In this document: piece after piece, positions 35,097 through 48,600 of the stretch
Layout: the number at the start of each line of letters is the position of its first letter
Numbering within the stretch: the stretch's first letter is position 1
Assembly: GCF_047495875.1 (NCBI RefSeq)
Contig: NC_092479.1
Location: forward strand, 9,756,806-9,820,805
DNA from: Pithys albifrons albifrons
Taxonomy: Eukaryota; Chordata; Aves; Passeriformes; Thamnophilidae
Direction: 5' to 3'
DNA: 64,000 bases
The notes under the pieces: model-generated
What the model was told of the DNA's origin: nothing
What the model saw: only the letters and a program-made list of their open reading frames with translations
Database searches by the model: none
Translations under genes and position numbers: made by a program

Positions 35097-38000
35097 AGCT
35101 CGACGGCGCGGGCCACGTGCAGGTCCGGGAAAGTGCCATTTTTCAGCCCAGAATTCCGGACGGACGAAGATTGCTGCCAGGAAAAAAGAGCCAGGACAGA
35201 ATGCCATTGCTCCTTTTCTAGGGTCAATAGGGCCCCATCATTGGCACCTGAGAGCCAAAGGCTGCCGCCTTTTCCCTGGGCGCAAAGCTCGACGGCGCGG
35301 GCCACGTGCAGGTCCGGGAAAGTGCCATTTTTCAGCCCAGAATTCCGGACGGACGAAGATTGCTGGCAGGAAAAAAGGGCCAGGACAGAAAGCGATTGCT
35401 CCTTTTCTAGGGTCAATAGGGCCCCATCATTGGCACCTGAGAGCCAAAGGCTGCCGCCTTTTCCCTGGGCGCAAAGCTCGACGGCGCGGGCCACGTGCAG
35501 GTCCGGGAAAGTGCCATTTTTCGGCCCAGAATTCCGGACGGACGAAGATTCCTGCCAGGAAAAAAGGGCCAGGACAGAAAGCGATTGCTCCTTTTCCAGA
35601 GTCAATAGGGCCCCATCATTGGCACCTGAGAGCCAAAGGCTGCCGCCTTTTCCCTGGGCGCAAAGCTCGACGGCGCGGGCCACGTGCAGGTCCGGGAAAG
35701 TGCCATTTTTCGGCCCAGAATTCCGGACGGACGAAGATTCCTGCCAGGAAAAGAGGGCCAGGACAGAAAGCGATTGCTCCTTTTCTAGGGTCAATAGGGC
35801 CCCATCATTGGCACCTGAGAGCCAAAGGCTGCCGCCTTTTCCCTGGGCGCAAAGCTCGACGGCGCGGGCCACGTGCAGGTCCGGGAAAGTGCCATTTTTC
35901 AGCCCAGAATTCCGGACGGACGAAGATTCCTGCCAGGAAAAAAGGGCCAGGACAGAAAGCGATTGCTCCTTTTCTAGGGTCAATAGGGCCCCATCATTGG
36001 CACCTGAGAGCCAAAGGCTGCCGCCTTTTCCCTGGGCGCAAAGCTCGACGGCGCGGGCCACGTGCAGGTCCGGGAAAGTGCCATTTTTCAGCCCAGAATT
36101 CCGGACGGACGAAGATTGCTGCCAGGAAAAAAGGGCCAGGACAGAAAGCCATTGCTCCTTTTCTAGGGTCAATAGGGCCCCATCATTGGCACCTGAGAGC
36201 CAAAGGCTGCCGCCTTTTCCCTGGGCGCAAAGCTCGACGGCGCGGGCCACGTGCAGGTCCGGGAAAGTGCCATTTTTCAGCCCAGAATCCCGGACGGACG
36301 AAGATTCCTGCCAGGAAAAAAGGGCCAGGACAGAAAGCGATTGCTCCTTTTCTAGGGTCAATAGGGCCCCATCATTGGCACCTGAGAGCCAAAGGCTGCC
36401 GCCTTTTCCCTGGGCGCAAAGCTCGACGGCGCGGGCCACGTGCAGGTCCGGGAAAGTGCCATTTTTCAGCCCAGAATTCCGGACGGACGAAGATTCCTGC
36501 CAGGAAAAGAGTGCCAGGACAGAAAGAGATTGCTCCTTTTCTAGGGTCAATAGGGCCCCATCATTGGCACCTGAGAGCCAAAGGCTGCCGCCTTTTCCCT
36601 GGGCGCAAAGCTCGACGGCGCGGGCCACGTGCAGGTCCGGGAAAGTGCCATTTTTCAGCCCAGAATTCCGGACGGACGAAGATTGCTGCCAGGAAAAAAG
36701 AGCCAGGACAGAATGCCATTGCTCCTTTTCTAGGGTCAATAGGGCCCCATCATTGGCACCTGAGAGCCAAAGGCTGCCGCCTTTTCCCTGGGCGCAAAGC
36801 TCGACGGCGCGGGCCACGTGCAGGTCCGGGAAAGTGCCATTTTTCAGCCCAGAATTCCGGACGGACGAAGATTGCTGCCAGGAAAAAAGGGCCAGGACAG
36901 AAAGCGATTGCTCCTTTTCTAGGGTCAATAGGGCCCCATCATTGGCACCTGAGAGCCAAAGGCTGCCGCCTTTTCCCTGGGCGCAAAGCTCGACGGCGCG
37001 GGCCACGTGCAGGTCCGGGAAAGTGCCATTTTTCAGCCCAGAATTCCGGACGGACGAAGATTCCTGCCAGGAAAAGAGAGCCAGGACAGAAAGCGATTGC
37101 TCCTTTTCTAGAGTCAATAGGGCCCCATCATTGGCACCTGAGAGCCAAAGGCTGCCGCCTTTTCCCTGGGCGCAAAGCTCGACGGCGCGGGCCACGTGCA
37201 GGTCCGGGAAAGTGCCATTTTTCAGCCCAGAATTCCGGACGGACGAAGATTGCTGCCAGGAAAAAAGGGCCAGGACAGAAAGCGATTGCTCCTTTTCTAG
37301 GGTCAATAGGGCCCCATCATTGGCACCTGAGAGCCAAAGGCTGCCGCCTTTTCCCTGGGCGCAAAGCTCGACGGCGCAGGCCACGTGCAGGTCCGGGAAA
37401 GTGCCATTTTTCAGCCCAGAATTCCGGACGGACGAAGATTCCTGCCAGGAAAAAAGGGCCAGGACAGAAAGCGATTGCTCCTTTTCTAGGGTCAATAGGG
37501 CCCCATCATTGGCACCTGAGAGCCAAAGGCTGCCGCCTTTTCCCTGGGCGCAAAGCTCGACGGCGCGGGCCACGTGCAGGTCCGGGAAAGTGCCATTTTT
37601 CAGCCCAGAATTCCGGACGGACGAAGATTGCTGCCAGGAAAAGAGAGCCAGGACAGAAAGCGATTGCTCCTTTTCTAGGGTCAATAGGGCCCCATCATTG
37701 GCACCTGAGAGCCAAAGGCTGCCGCCTTTTCCCTGGGCGCAAAGCTCGACGGCGCGGGCCACGTGCAGGTCCGGGAAAGTGCCATTTTTCAGCCCAGAAT
37801 TCCGGACGGACGAAGATTGCTGCCAGGAAAAAAGAGCCAGGACAGAAAGCGATTGCTCCTTTTCTAGGGTCAATAGGGCCCCATCATTGGCACCTGAGAG
37901 CCAAAGGCTGCCGCCTTTTCCCTGGGTGCAAAGCTCGACGGCGCGGGCCACGTGCAGGTCCGGGAAAGTGCCATTTTTCAGCCCAGAATTCCGGACGGAC

Positions 38001-39443
38001 GAAGATTCCTGCCAGGAAAAGAGGGCCAGGACAGAAAGCGATTGCTCCTTTTCTAGGGTCAATAGGGCCCCATCATTGGCACCTGAGAGCCAAAGGCTGC
38101 CGCCTTTTCCCTGGGCGCAAAGCTCGACGGCGCGGGCCACGTGCAGGTCCGGGAAAGTGCCATTTTTCAGCCCAGAATTCCGGACGGACGAAGATTGCTG
38201 CCAGGAAAAAAGGGCCAGGACAGAAAGCCATTGCTCCTTTTCTAGGGTCAATAGGGCCCCATCATTGGCACCTGAGAGCCAAAGGCTGCCGCCTTTTCCC
38301 TGGGCGCAAAGCTCGACGGCGCGGGCCACGTGCAGGTCCGGGAAAGTGCCATTTTTCAGCCCAGAATTCCGGACGGACGAAGATTCCTGCCAGGAAAAGA
38401 GGGCCAGGACAGAAAGCGATTGCTCCTTTTCTAGGGTCAATAGGGCCCCATCATTGGCACCTGAGAGCCAAAGGCTGCCGCCTTTTCCCTGGGCGCAAAG
38501 CTCGACGGCGCGGGCCACGTGCAGGTCCGGGAAAGTGCCATTTTTCAGCCCAGAATTCCGGACGGACGAAGATTGCTGCCAGGAAAAAAGGGCCAGGACA
38601 GAAAGCCATTGCTCCTTTTCTAGGGTCAATAGGGCCCCATCATTGGCACCTGAGAGCCAAAGGCTGCCGCCTTTTCCCTGGGCGCAAAGCTCGACGGCGC
38701 GGGCCACGTGCAGGTCCGGGAAAGTGCCATTTTTCAGCCCAGAATTCCGGACGGACGAAGATTCCTGCCAGGAAAAAAGGGCCAGGACAGAAAGCGATTG
38801 CTCCTTTTCTAGGGTCAATAGGGCCCCATCATTGGCACCTGAGAGCCAAAGGCTGCCGCCGTTTCCCTGGGTGCAAAGCTCGACGACGCGGGCCACGTGC
38901 AGGTCCGGGAAAGTGCCATTTTTCAGCCCAGAAGTCCGGACGGACGAAGATTGCTGCCAGGAAAAAAGGGCCAGGATAGAAAGCGATTGCTCCTTTTCTA
39001 GGGTCAATAGGGCCCCATCATTGGCACCTGAGAGCCAAAGGCTGCCGCCTTTTCCCTGGGCGCAAAGCTCGACGGCGCGGGCCACGTGCAGGTCCGGGAA
39101 AGTGCCATTTTTCAGCCCAGAATTCCGGACGGACGAAGATTGCTGCCAGGAAAAAAGGGCCAGGACAGAAAGCGATTGCTCCTTTTCTAGGGTCAATAGG
39201 GCCCCATCATTGGCACCTGAGAGCCAAAGGCTGCCGCCTTTTCCCTGGGCGCAAAGCTCGACGGCGCGGGCCACGTGCAGGTCCGGGAAAGTGTCATTTT
39301 TCAGCCCAGAATTCCGGATGGACGAAGATTGCTGCCAGGAAAAAAGGGCCAGGACAGAAAGCGATTGCTCCTTTTCTAGGGTCAATAGGGCCCCATCATT
39401 GGCACCTGAGAGCCAAAGGCTGCCGCCTTTTCCCTGGGCGTAA
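35097..39443. repeat. Higher-order unit 3 of array B (23 monomers, 4347 bp)
   Basis: It matches unit 2 through the GCGCAGGCC monomer (about 37375) and the GGGTGCAAAG monomer. It then goes directly from a CCTGCC monomer to the GTTTCCCTGGGTG monomer (38858), so the AATCCC/ACGACC monomer and its neighbours are missing. It ends with the same AGAAGTCC, GTGTCATT/GGATGG and GGCGTAAAG sequence. A private GGATAGAAAG occurs at about 38974. Confidence 0.9.
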
Positions 39444-42400
39444 AGCTCGACGGCGCGGGCCACGTGCAGGTCCGGGAAAGTGCCATTTTTCAGCCCAGAA
39501 TTCCGGACGGACGAAGATTGCTGCCAGGAAAAAAGAGCCAGGACAGAATGCCATTGCTCCTTTTCTAGGGTCAATAGGGCCCCATCATTGGCACCTGAGA
39601 GCCAAAGGCTGCCGCCTTTTCCCTGGGCGCAAAGCTCGACGGCGCGGGCCACGTGCAGGTCCGGGAAAGTGCCATTTTTCAGCCCAGAATTCCGGACGGA
39701 CGAAGATTGCTGGCAGGAAAAAAGGGCCAGGACAGAAAGCGATTGCTCCTTTTCTAGGGTCAATAGGGCCCCATCATTGGCACCTGAGAGCCAAAGGCTG
39801 CCGCCTTTTCCCTGGGCGCAAAGCTCGACGGCGCGGGCCACGTGCAGGTCCGGGAAAGTGCCATTTTTCGGCCCAGAATTCCGGACGGACGAAGATTCCT
39901 GCCAGGAAAAAAGGGCCAGGACAGAAAGCGATTGCTCCTTTTCCAGAGTCAATAGGGCCCCATCATTGGCACCTGAGAGCCAAAGGCTGCCGCCTTTTCC
40001 CTGGGCGCAAAGCTCGACGGCGCGGGCCACGTGCAGGTCCGGGAAAGTGCCATTTTTCGGCCCAGAATTCCGGACGGACGAAGATTCCTGCCAGGAAAAG
40101 AGGGCCAGGACAGAAAGCGATTGCTCCTTTTCTAGGGTCAATAGGGCCCCATCATTGGCACCTGAGAGCCAAAGGCTGCCGCCTTTTCCCTGGGCGCAAA
40201 GCTCGACGGCGCGGGCCACGTGCAGGTCCGGGAAAGTGCCATTTTTCAGCCCAGAATTCCGGACGGACGAAGATTCCTGCCAGGAAAAAAGGGCCAGGAC
40301 AGAAAGCGATTGATCCTTTTCTAGGGTCAATAGGGCCCCATCATTGGCACCTGAGAGCCAAAGGCTGCCGCCTTTTCCCTGGGCGCAAAGCTCGACGGCG
40401 CGGGCCACGTGCAGGTCCGGGAAAGTGCCATTTTTCAGCCCAGAATTCCGGACGGACGAAGATTGCTGCCAGGAAAAAAGGGCCAGGACAGAAAGCCATT
40501 GCTCCTTTTCTAGGGTCAATAGGGCCCCATCATTGGCACCTGAGAGCCAAAGGCTGCCGCCTTTTCCCTGGGCGCAAAGCTCGACGGCGCGGGCCACGTG
40601 CAGGTCCGGGAAAGTGCCATTTTTCAGCCCAGAATCCCGGACGGACGAAGATTCCTGCCAGGAAAAAAGGGCCAGGACAGAAAGCGATTGCTCCTTTTCT
40701 AGGGTCAATAGGGCCCCATCATTGGCACCTGAGAGCCAAAGGCTGCCGCCTTTTCCCTGGGCGCAAAGCTCGACGGCGCGGGCCACGTGCAGGTCCGGGA
40801 AAGTGCCATTTTTCAGCCCAGAATTCCGGACGGACGAAGATTCCTGCCAGGAAAAGAGTGCCAGGACAGAAAGAGATTGCTCCTTTTCTAGGGTCAATAG
40901 GGCCCCATCATTGGCACCTGAGAGCCAAAGGCTGCCGCCTTTTCCCTGGGCGCAAAGCTCGACGGCGCGGGCCACGTGCAGGTCCGGGAAAGTGCCATTT
41001 TTCAGCCCAGAATTCCGGACGGACGAAGATTGCTGCCAGGAAAAAAGAGCCAGGACAGAATGCCATTGCTCCTTTTCTAGGGTCAATAGGGCCCCATCAT
41101 TGGCACCTGAGAGCCAAAGGCTGCCGCCTTTTCCCTGGGCGCAAAGCTCGACGGCGCGGGCCACGTGCAGGTCCGGGAAAGTGCCATTTTTCAGCCCAGA
41201 ATTCCGGACGGACGAAGATTGCTGCCAGGAAAAAAGGGCCAGGACAGAAAGCGATTGCTCCTTTTCTAGGGTCAATAGGGCCCCATCATTGGCACCTGAG
41301 AGCCAAAGGCTGCCGCCTTTTCCCTGGGCGCAAAGCTCGACGGCGCGGGCCACGTGCAGGTCCGGGAAAGTGCCATTTTTCAGCCCAGAATTCCGGACGG
41401 ACGAAGATTCCTGCCAGGAAAAGAGAGCCAGGACAGAAAGCGATTGCTCCTTTTCTAGAGTCAATAGGGCCCCATCATTGGCACCTGAGAGCCAAAGGCT
41501 GCCGCCTTTTCCCTGGGCGCAAAGCTCGACGGCGCGGGCCACGTGCAGGTCCGGGAAAGTGCCATTTTTCAGCCCAGAATTCCGGACGGACGAAGATTGC
41601 TGCCAGGAAAAAAGGGCCAGGACAGAAAGCGATTGCTCCTTTTCTAGGGTCAATAGGGCCCCATCATTGGCACCTGAGAGCCAAAGGCTGCCGCCTTTTC
41701 CCTGGGCGCAAAGCTCGACGGCGCGGGCCACGTGCAGGTCCGGGAAAGTGCCATTTTTCAGCCCAGAATTCCGGACGGACGAAGATTGCTGCCAGGAAAA
41801 GAGAGCCAGGACAGAAAGCGATTGCTCCTTTTCTAGGGTCAATAGGGCCCCATCATTGGCACCTGAGAGCCAAAGGCTGCCGCCTTTTCCCTGGGCGCAA
41901 AGCTCGACGGCGCGGGCCACGTGCAGGTCCGGGAAAGTGCCATTTTTCAGCCCAGAATTCCGGACGGACGAAGATTGCTGCCAGGAAAAAAGAGCCAGGA
42001 CAGAAAGCGATTGCTCCTTTTCTAGGGTCAATAGGGCCCCATCATTGGCACCTGAGAGCCAAAGGCTGCCGCCTTTTCCCTGGGTGCAAAGCTCGACGGC
42101 GCGGGCCACGTGCAGGTCCGGGAAAGTGCCATTTTTCAGCCCAGAATTCCGGACGGACGAAGATTCCTGCCAGGAAAAGAGGGCCAGGACAGAAAGCGAT
42201 TGCTCCTTTTCTAGGGTCAATAGGGCCCCATCATTGGCACCTGAGAGCCAAAGGCTGCCGCCTTTTCCCTGGGCGCAAAGCTCGACGGCGCGGGCCACGT
42301 GCAGGTCCGGGAAAGTGCCATTTTTCAGCCCAGAATTCCGGACGGACGAAGATTGCTGCCAGGAAAAAAGGGCCAGGACAGAAAGCCATTGCTCCTTTTC

Positions 42401-44357
42401 TAGGGTCAATAGGGCCCCATCATTGGCACCTGAGAGCCAAAGGCTGCCGCCTTTTCCCTGGGCGCAAAGCTCGACGGCGCGGGCCACGTGCAGGTCCGGG
42501 AAAGTGCCATTTTTCAGCCCAGAATTCCGGACGGACGAAGATTCCTGCCAGGAAAAGAGGGCCAGGACAGAAAGCGATTGCTCCTTTTCTAGGGTCAATA
42601 GGGCCCCATCATTGGCACCTGAGAGCCAAAGGCTGCCGCCTTTTCCCTGGGCGCAAAGCTCGACGGCGCGGGCCACGTGCAGGTCCGGGAAAGTGCCATT
42701 TTTCGGCCCAGAATTCCGGACGGACGAAGATTGCTGCCAGGAAAAAAGGGCCAGGACAGAAAGCCATTGCTCCTTTTCTAGGGTCAATAGGGCCCCATCA
42801 TTGGCACCTGAGAGCCAAAGGCTGCCGCCTTTTCCCTGGGCGCAAAGCTCGACGGCGCGGGCCACGTGCAGGTCCGGGAAAGTGCCATTTTTCAGCCCAG
42901 AATTCCGGACGGACGAAGATTCCTGCCAGGAAAAAAGGGCCAGGACAGAAAGCGATTGCTCCTTTTCTAGGGTCAATAGGGCCCCATCATTGGCACCTGA
43001 GAGCCAAAGGCTGCCGCCTTTTCCCTGGGCGCAAAGCTCGACGGCGCGGGCCACGTGCAGGTCCGGGAAAGTGCCATTTTTCAGCCCAGAATTCCGGACG
43101 GACGAAGATTGCTGCCAGGAAAAAAGGGCCAGGACAGAAAGCGATTGCTCCTTTTCTAGGGTCAATAGGGCCCCATCATTGGCACCTGAGAGCCAAAGGC
43201 TGCCGCCTTTTCCCTGGGCGCAAAGCTCGACGGCGCGGGCCACGTGCAGGTCCGGGAAAGTGCCATTTTTCAGCCCAGAATCCCGGACGGATGAAGATTC
43301 CTGCCAGGAAAAAAGGACCAGGACAGAAAGCGATTGCTCCTTTTCTAGGGTCAATAGGGCCCCATCATTGGCACCTGAGAGCCAAAGGCTGCCGCCTTTT
43401 CCCTGGGCGCAAAGCTCGACGGCGCGGGCCACGTGCAGGTCCGGGAAAGTGCCATTTTTCAGCCCAGAATTCCGGACGGACGAAGATTCCTGCCAGGAAA
43501 AAAGGGCCAGGACAGAAAGCGATTGCTCCTTTTCTAGGGTCAATAGGGCCCCATCATTGGCACCTGAGAGCCAAAGGCTGCCGCCTTTTCCCTGGGCGCA
43601 AAGCTCGACGGCGCGGGCCACGTGCAGGTCCGGGAAAGTGCCATTTTTCGGCCCAGAATTCCGGACGGACGAAGATTGCTGCCAGGAAAAAAGGGCCAGG
43701 ACAGAAAGCCATTGCTCCTTTTCTAGGGTCAATAGGGCCCCATCATTGGCACCTGAGAGCCAAAGGCTGCCGCCGTTTCCCTGGGTGCAAAGCTCGACGA
43801 CGCGGGCCACGTGCAGGTCCGGGAAAGTGCCATTTTTCAGCCCAGAAGTCCGGACGGACCAAGATTGCTGCCAGGAAAAAAGGGCCAGGACAGAAAGCGA
43901 TTGCTCCTTTTCTAGGGTCAATAGGGCCCCATCATTGGCACCTGAGAGCCAAAGGCTGCCGCCTTTTCCCTGGGCGCAAAGCTCGACGGCGCGGGCCACG
44001 TGCAGGTCCGGGAAAGTGCCATTTTTCAGCCCAGAATTCCGGACGGACGAAGATTGCTGCCAGGAAAAAAGGGCCAGGACAGAAAGCCATTGCTCCTTTT
44101 CTAGGGTCAATAGGGCCCCATCATTGGCACCTGAGAGCCAAAGGCTGCCGCCTTTTCCCTGGGCGCAAAGCTCGACGGCGCGGGCCACGTGCAGGTCCGG
44201 GAAAGTGTCATTTTTCAGCCCAGAATTCCGGATGGACGAAGATTCCTGCCAGGAAAAAAGGGCCAGGACAGAAAGCGATTGCTCCTTTTCTAGGGTCAAT
44301 AGGGCCCCATCATTGGCACCTGAGAGCCAAAGGCTGCCGCCTTTTCCCTGGGCGTAA
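39444..44357. repeat. Higher-order unit 4 of array B (26 monomers, 4914 bp)
   Basis: It has the same variant order as unit 1, with private changes: GATTGATCC (about 40310), no AATTCTGG, AAAAAAGGACC with GGATGAAG in place of the ACGACC version (43290-43320), extra TTTTTCGG and AAGCCATTG states near 42703-42770 and 43648-43710, and GGACCAAG in the AGAAGTCC monomer (43860). The GGACCAAG state is carried on into the 24-monomer zone, so this unit is its closest relative. Confidence 0.9.
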
Positions 44358-45690
44358 AGCTCGACGGCGCGGGCCACGTGCAGGTCCGGGAAAGTGCCAT
44401 TTTTCAGCCCAGAATTCCGGACGGACGAAGATTGCTGCCAGGAAAAAAGAGCCAGGACAGAATGCCATTGCTCCTTTTCTAGGGTCAATAGGGCCCCATC
44501 ATTGGCACCTGAGAGCCAAAGGCTGCCGCCTTTTCCCTGGGCGCAAAGCTCGACGGCGCGGGCCACGTGCAGGTCCGGGAAAGTGCCATTTTTCAGCCCA
44601 GAATTCCGGACGGACGAAGATTGCTGGCAGGAAAAAAGGGCCAGGACAGAAAGCGATTGCTCCTTTTCTAGGGTCAATAGGGCCCCATCATTGGCACCTG
44701 AGAGCCAAAGGCTGCCGCCTTTTCCCTGGGCGCAAAGCTCGACGGCGCGGGCCACGTGCAGGTCCGGGAAAGTGCCATTTTTCGGCCCAGAATTCCGGAC
44801 GGACGAAGATTCCTGCCAGGAAAAAAGGGCCAGGACAGAAAGCGATTGCTCCTTTTCCAGAGTCAATAGGGCCCCATCATTGGCACCTGAGAGCCAAAGG
44901 CTGCCGCCTTTTCCCTGGGCGCAAAGCTCGACGGCGTGGGCCACGTGCAGGTCCGGGAAAGTGCCATTTTTCGGCCCAGAATTCCGGACGGACGAAGATT
45001 CCTGCCAGGAAAAGAGGGCCAGGAGAGAAAGCGATTGCTCCTTTTCTAGGGTCAATAGGGCCCCATCATTGGCACCTGAGAGCCAAAGGCTGCCGCCTTT
45101 TCCCTGGGCGCAAAGCTCGACGGCGCGGGCCACGTGCAGGTCCGGGAAAGTGCCATTTTTCAGCCCAGAATTCCGGACGGACGAAGATTCCTGCCAGGAA
45201 AAAAGGGCCAGGACAGAAAGCGATTGCTCCTTTTCTAGGGTCAATAGGGCCCCATCATTGGCACCTGAGAGCCAAAGGCTGCCGCCTTTTCCCTGGGCGC
45301 AAAGCTCGACGGCGCGGGCCACGTGCAGGTCCGGGAAAGTGCCATTTTTCAGCCCAGAATTCCGGACGGACGAAGATTGCTGCCAGGAAAAAAGGGCCAG
45401 GACAGAAAGCCATTGCTCCTTTTCTAGGGTCAATAGGGCCCCATCATTGGCACCTGAGAGCCAAAGGCTGCCGCCTTTTCCCTGGGCGCAAAGCTCGACG
45501 GCGCGGGCCACGTGCAGGTCCGGGAAAGTGCCATTTTTCAGCCCAGAATCCCGGACGGACGAAGATTCCTGCCAGGAAAAAAGGGCCAGGACAGAAAGCG
45601 ATTGCTCCTTTTCTAGGGTCAATAGGGCCCCATCATTGGCACCTGAGAGCCAAAGGCTGCCGCCTTTTCCCTGGGCGCAAAGCTCGACGG
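44358..45690. repeat. Truncated higher-order unit 5 (left part only)
   Basis: It begins like units 1-4 (AGAATGCC, GCTGGCAGG, TTTTTCGG, TTCCAGAGTC, TTTTTCGG, AAGCCATTG and the AATCCC monomer at about 45549). It then jumps directly to the GCGCAGGCC monomer (45691), skipping the GAGTGCC/AGAGATTG and second AGAATGCC monomers seen in units 1-4. Private changes are GGCGTGGGCC (about 44935) and AGGAGAGAAAG (about 45024). The junction is a clean monomer-to-monomer exchange with no loss of register. Confidence 0.8.
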
Positions 45691-48600
45691 CGCAGGCCAC
45701 GTGCAGGTCCGGGAAAGTGCCATTTTTCAGCCCAGAATTCCGGACGGACGAAGATTCCTGCCAGGAAAAAAGGGCCAGGACAGAAAGCGATTGCTCCTTT
45801 TCTAGGGTCAATAGGGCCCCATCATTGGCACCTGAGAGCCAAAGGCTGCCGCCTTTTCCCTGGGCGCAAAGCTCGACGGCGCGGGCCACGTGCAGGTCCG
45901 GGAAAGTGCCATTTTTCAGCCCAGAATTCCGGACGGACGAAGATTGCTGCCAGGAAAAGAGAGCCAGGACAGAAAGCGATTGCTCCTTTTCTAGGGTCAA
46001 TAGGGCCCCATCATTGGCACCTGAGAGCCAAAGGCTGCCGCCTTTTCCCTGGGCGCAAAGCTCGACGGCGCGGGCCACGTGCAGGTCCGGGAAAGTGCCA
46101 TTTTTCAGCCCAGAATTCCGGACGGACGAAGATTGCTGCCAGGAAAAAAGGGCCAGGACAGAAAGCGATTGCTCCTTTTCTAGGGTCAATAGGGCCCCAT
46201 CATTGGCACCTGAGAGCCAAAGGCTGCCGCCTTTTCCCTGGGCGCAAAGCTCGACGGCGCGGGCCACGTGCAGGTCCGGGAAAGTGCCATTTTTCGGCCC
46301 AGAATTCCGGACGGACGAAGATTGCTGCCAGGAAAAAGGGGCCAGGACAGAAAGCCATTGCTCCTTTTCTAGGGTCAATAGGGCCCCATCATTGGCACCT
46401 GAGAGCCAAAGGCTGCCGCCTTTTCCCTGGGCGCAAAGCTCGACGGCGCGGGCCACGTGCAGGTCCGGGAAAGTGCCATTTTTCAGCCCAGAATTCCGGA
46501 CGGACGAAGATTCCTGCCAGGAAAAAAGGGCCAGGACAGAAAGCGATTGCTCCTTTTCTAGGGTCAATAGGGCCCCATCATTGGCACCTGAGAGCCAAAG
46601 GCTGCCGCCTTTTCCCTGGGCGCAAAGCTCGACGGCGCGGGCCACGTGCAGGTCCGGGAAAGTGTCATTTTTCAGCCTAGAATTCCGGACGGACGAAGAT
46701 TGCTGCGAGGAAAAAAGGGCCAGGACAGAAAGCGATTGCTCCTTTTCTAGGGTCAATAGGGCCCCATCATTGGCACCTGAGAGCCAAAGGCTGCCGCCTT
46801 TTCCCTGGGCGCAAAGCTCGACGGCGCGGGCCACGTGCAGGTCCGGGAAAGTGCCATTTTTCAGCCCAGAATTCCGGACGGACGAAGATTGCTGCCAGGA
46901 AAAAAGGGCCAGGACAGAAAGCGATTGCTCCTTTTCTAGGGTCAATAGGGCCCCATCATTGGCACCTGAGAGCCAAAGGCTGCCGCCTTTTCCCTGGGCG
47001 CAAAGCTCGACGGCGCGGGCCACGTGCAGGTCCGGGAAAGTGCCATTTTTCAGCCCAGAATTCCGGACGGACGAAGATTCCTGCCAGGAAAAAAGGGCCA
47101 GGACAGAAAGCGATTGCTCCTTTTCTAGGGTCAATAGGGCCCCATCATTGGCACCTGAGAGCCAAAGGCTGCCGCCTTTTCCCTGGGCGCAAAGCTCGAC
47201 GGCGCGGGCCACGTGCAGGTCCGGGAAAGTGCCATTTTTCAGCCCAGAATTCCGGACGGACGAAGATTGCTGCCAGGAAAAAAGGGCCAGGACAGAAAGC
47301 GATTGCTCCTTTTCTAGGGTCAATAGGGCCCCATCATTGGCACCTGAGAGCCAAAGGCTGCCGCCTTTTCCCTGGGCGCAAAGCTCGACGGCGCGGGCCA
47401 CGTGCAGGTCCGGGAAAGTGCCATTTTTCAGCCCAGAATTCCGGACGGACGAAGATTGCTGCCAGGAAAAAAGGGCCAGGACAGAAAGCGATTGCTCCTT
47501 TTCTAGGGTCAATAGGGCCCCATCATTGGCACCTGAGAGCCAAAGGCTGCCGCCTTTTCCCTGGGCGCAAAGCTCGACGGCGCGGGCCACGTGCAGGTCC
47601 GGGAAAGTGCCATTTTTCGGCCCAGAATTCCGGACGGACGAAGATTGCTGCCAGGAAAAAGGGGCCAGGACAGAAAGCGATTGCTCCTTTTCTAGGGTCA
47701 ATAGGGCCCCATCATTGGCACCTGAGAGCCAAAGGCTGCCGCCTTTTCCCTGGGCGCAAAGCTCGACGGCGCGGGCCACGTGCAGGTCCGGGAAAGTGCC
47801 ATTTTTCAGCCTAGAATTCCGGACGGACGAAGATTCCTGCCAGGAAAAAAGGGCCAGGACAGAAAGCGATTGCTCCTTTTCTAGGGTCAATAGGGCCCCA
47901 TCATTGGCACCTGAGAGCCAAAGGCTGCCGCCTTTTCCCTGGGCGCAAAGCTCGACGGCGCGGGCCACGTGCAGATCCGGGAAAGTGTCATTTTTCAGCC
48001 TAGAATTCCGGACGGACGAAGATTGCTGCCAGGAAAAAAGGGCCAGGACAGAAAGCGATTGCTCCTTTTCTAGGGTCAATAGGGCCCCATCATTGGCACC
48101 TGAGAGCCAAAGGCTGCCGCCTTTTCCCTGGGCGCAAAGCTCGACGGCGCGGGCCACATGCAGGTCCGGGAAAGTGCCATTTTTCAGCCCAGAATTCCGG
48201 ACGGACGAAGATTGCTGCCAGGAAAAGAGAGCCAGGACAGAAAGCGATTGCTCCTTTTCTAGGGTCAATAGGGCCCCATCATTGGCACCTGAGAGCCAAA
48301 GGCTGCCGCCTTTTCCCTGGGCGCAAAGGTCGACGGCGCGGGCCACGTGCAGGTCCGGGAAAGTGCCATTTTTCGGCCCAGAATTCCGGACGGACGAAGA
48401 TTGCTGCCAGGAAAAAAGGGCCAGGACAGAAAGCCATTGCTCCTTTTCTAGGGTCAATAGGGCCCCATCATTGGCACCTGAGAGCCAAAGGCTGCCGCCG
48501 TTTCCCTGGGTGCAAAGCTCGACGACGCGGGCCACGTGCAGGTCCGGGAAAGTGCCATTTTTCAGCCCAGAAGTCCGGACGGACCAAGATTGCTGCCAGG

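Noticed and set aside
19414..38979. 6521-codon plus-strand frame in array B
   Set aside because: It begins inside the 45-bp block, runs into the satellite and ends at a private GGATAG change. It has no domain other than the satellite translation.
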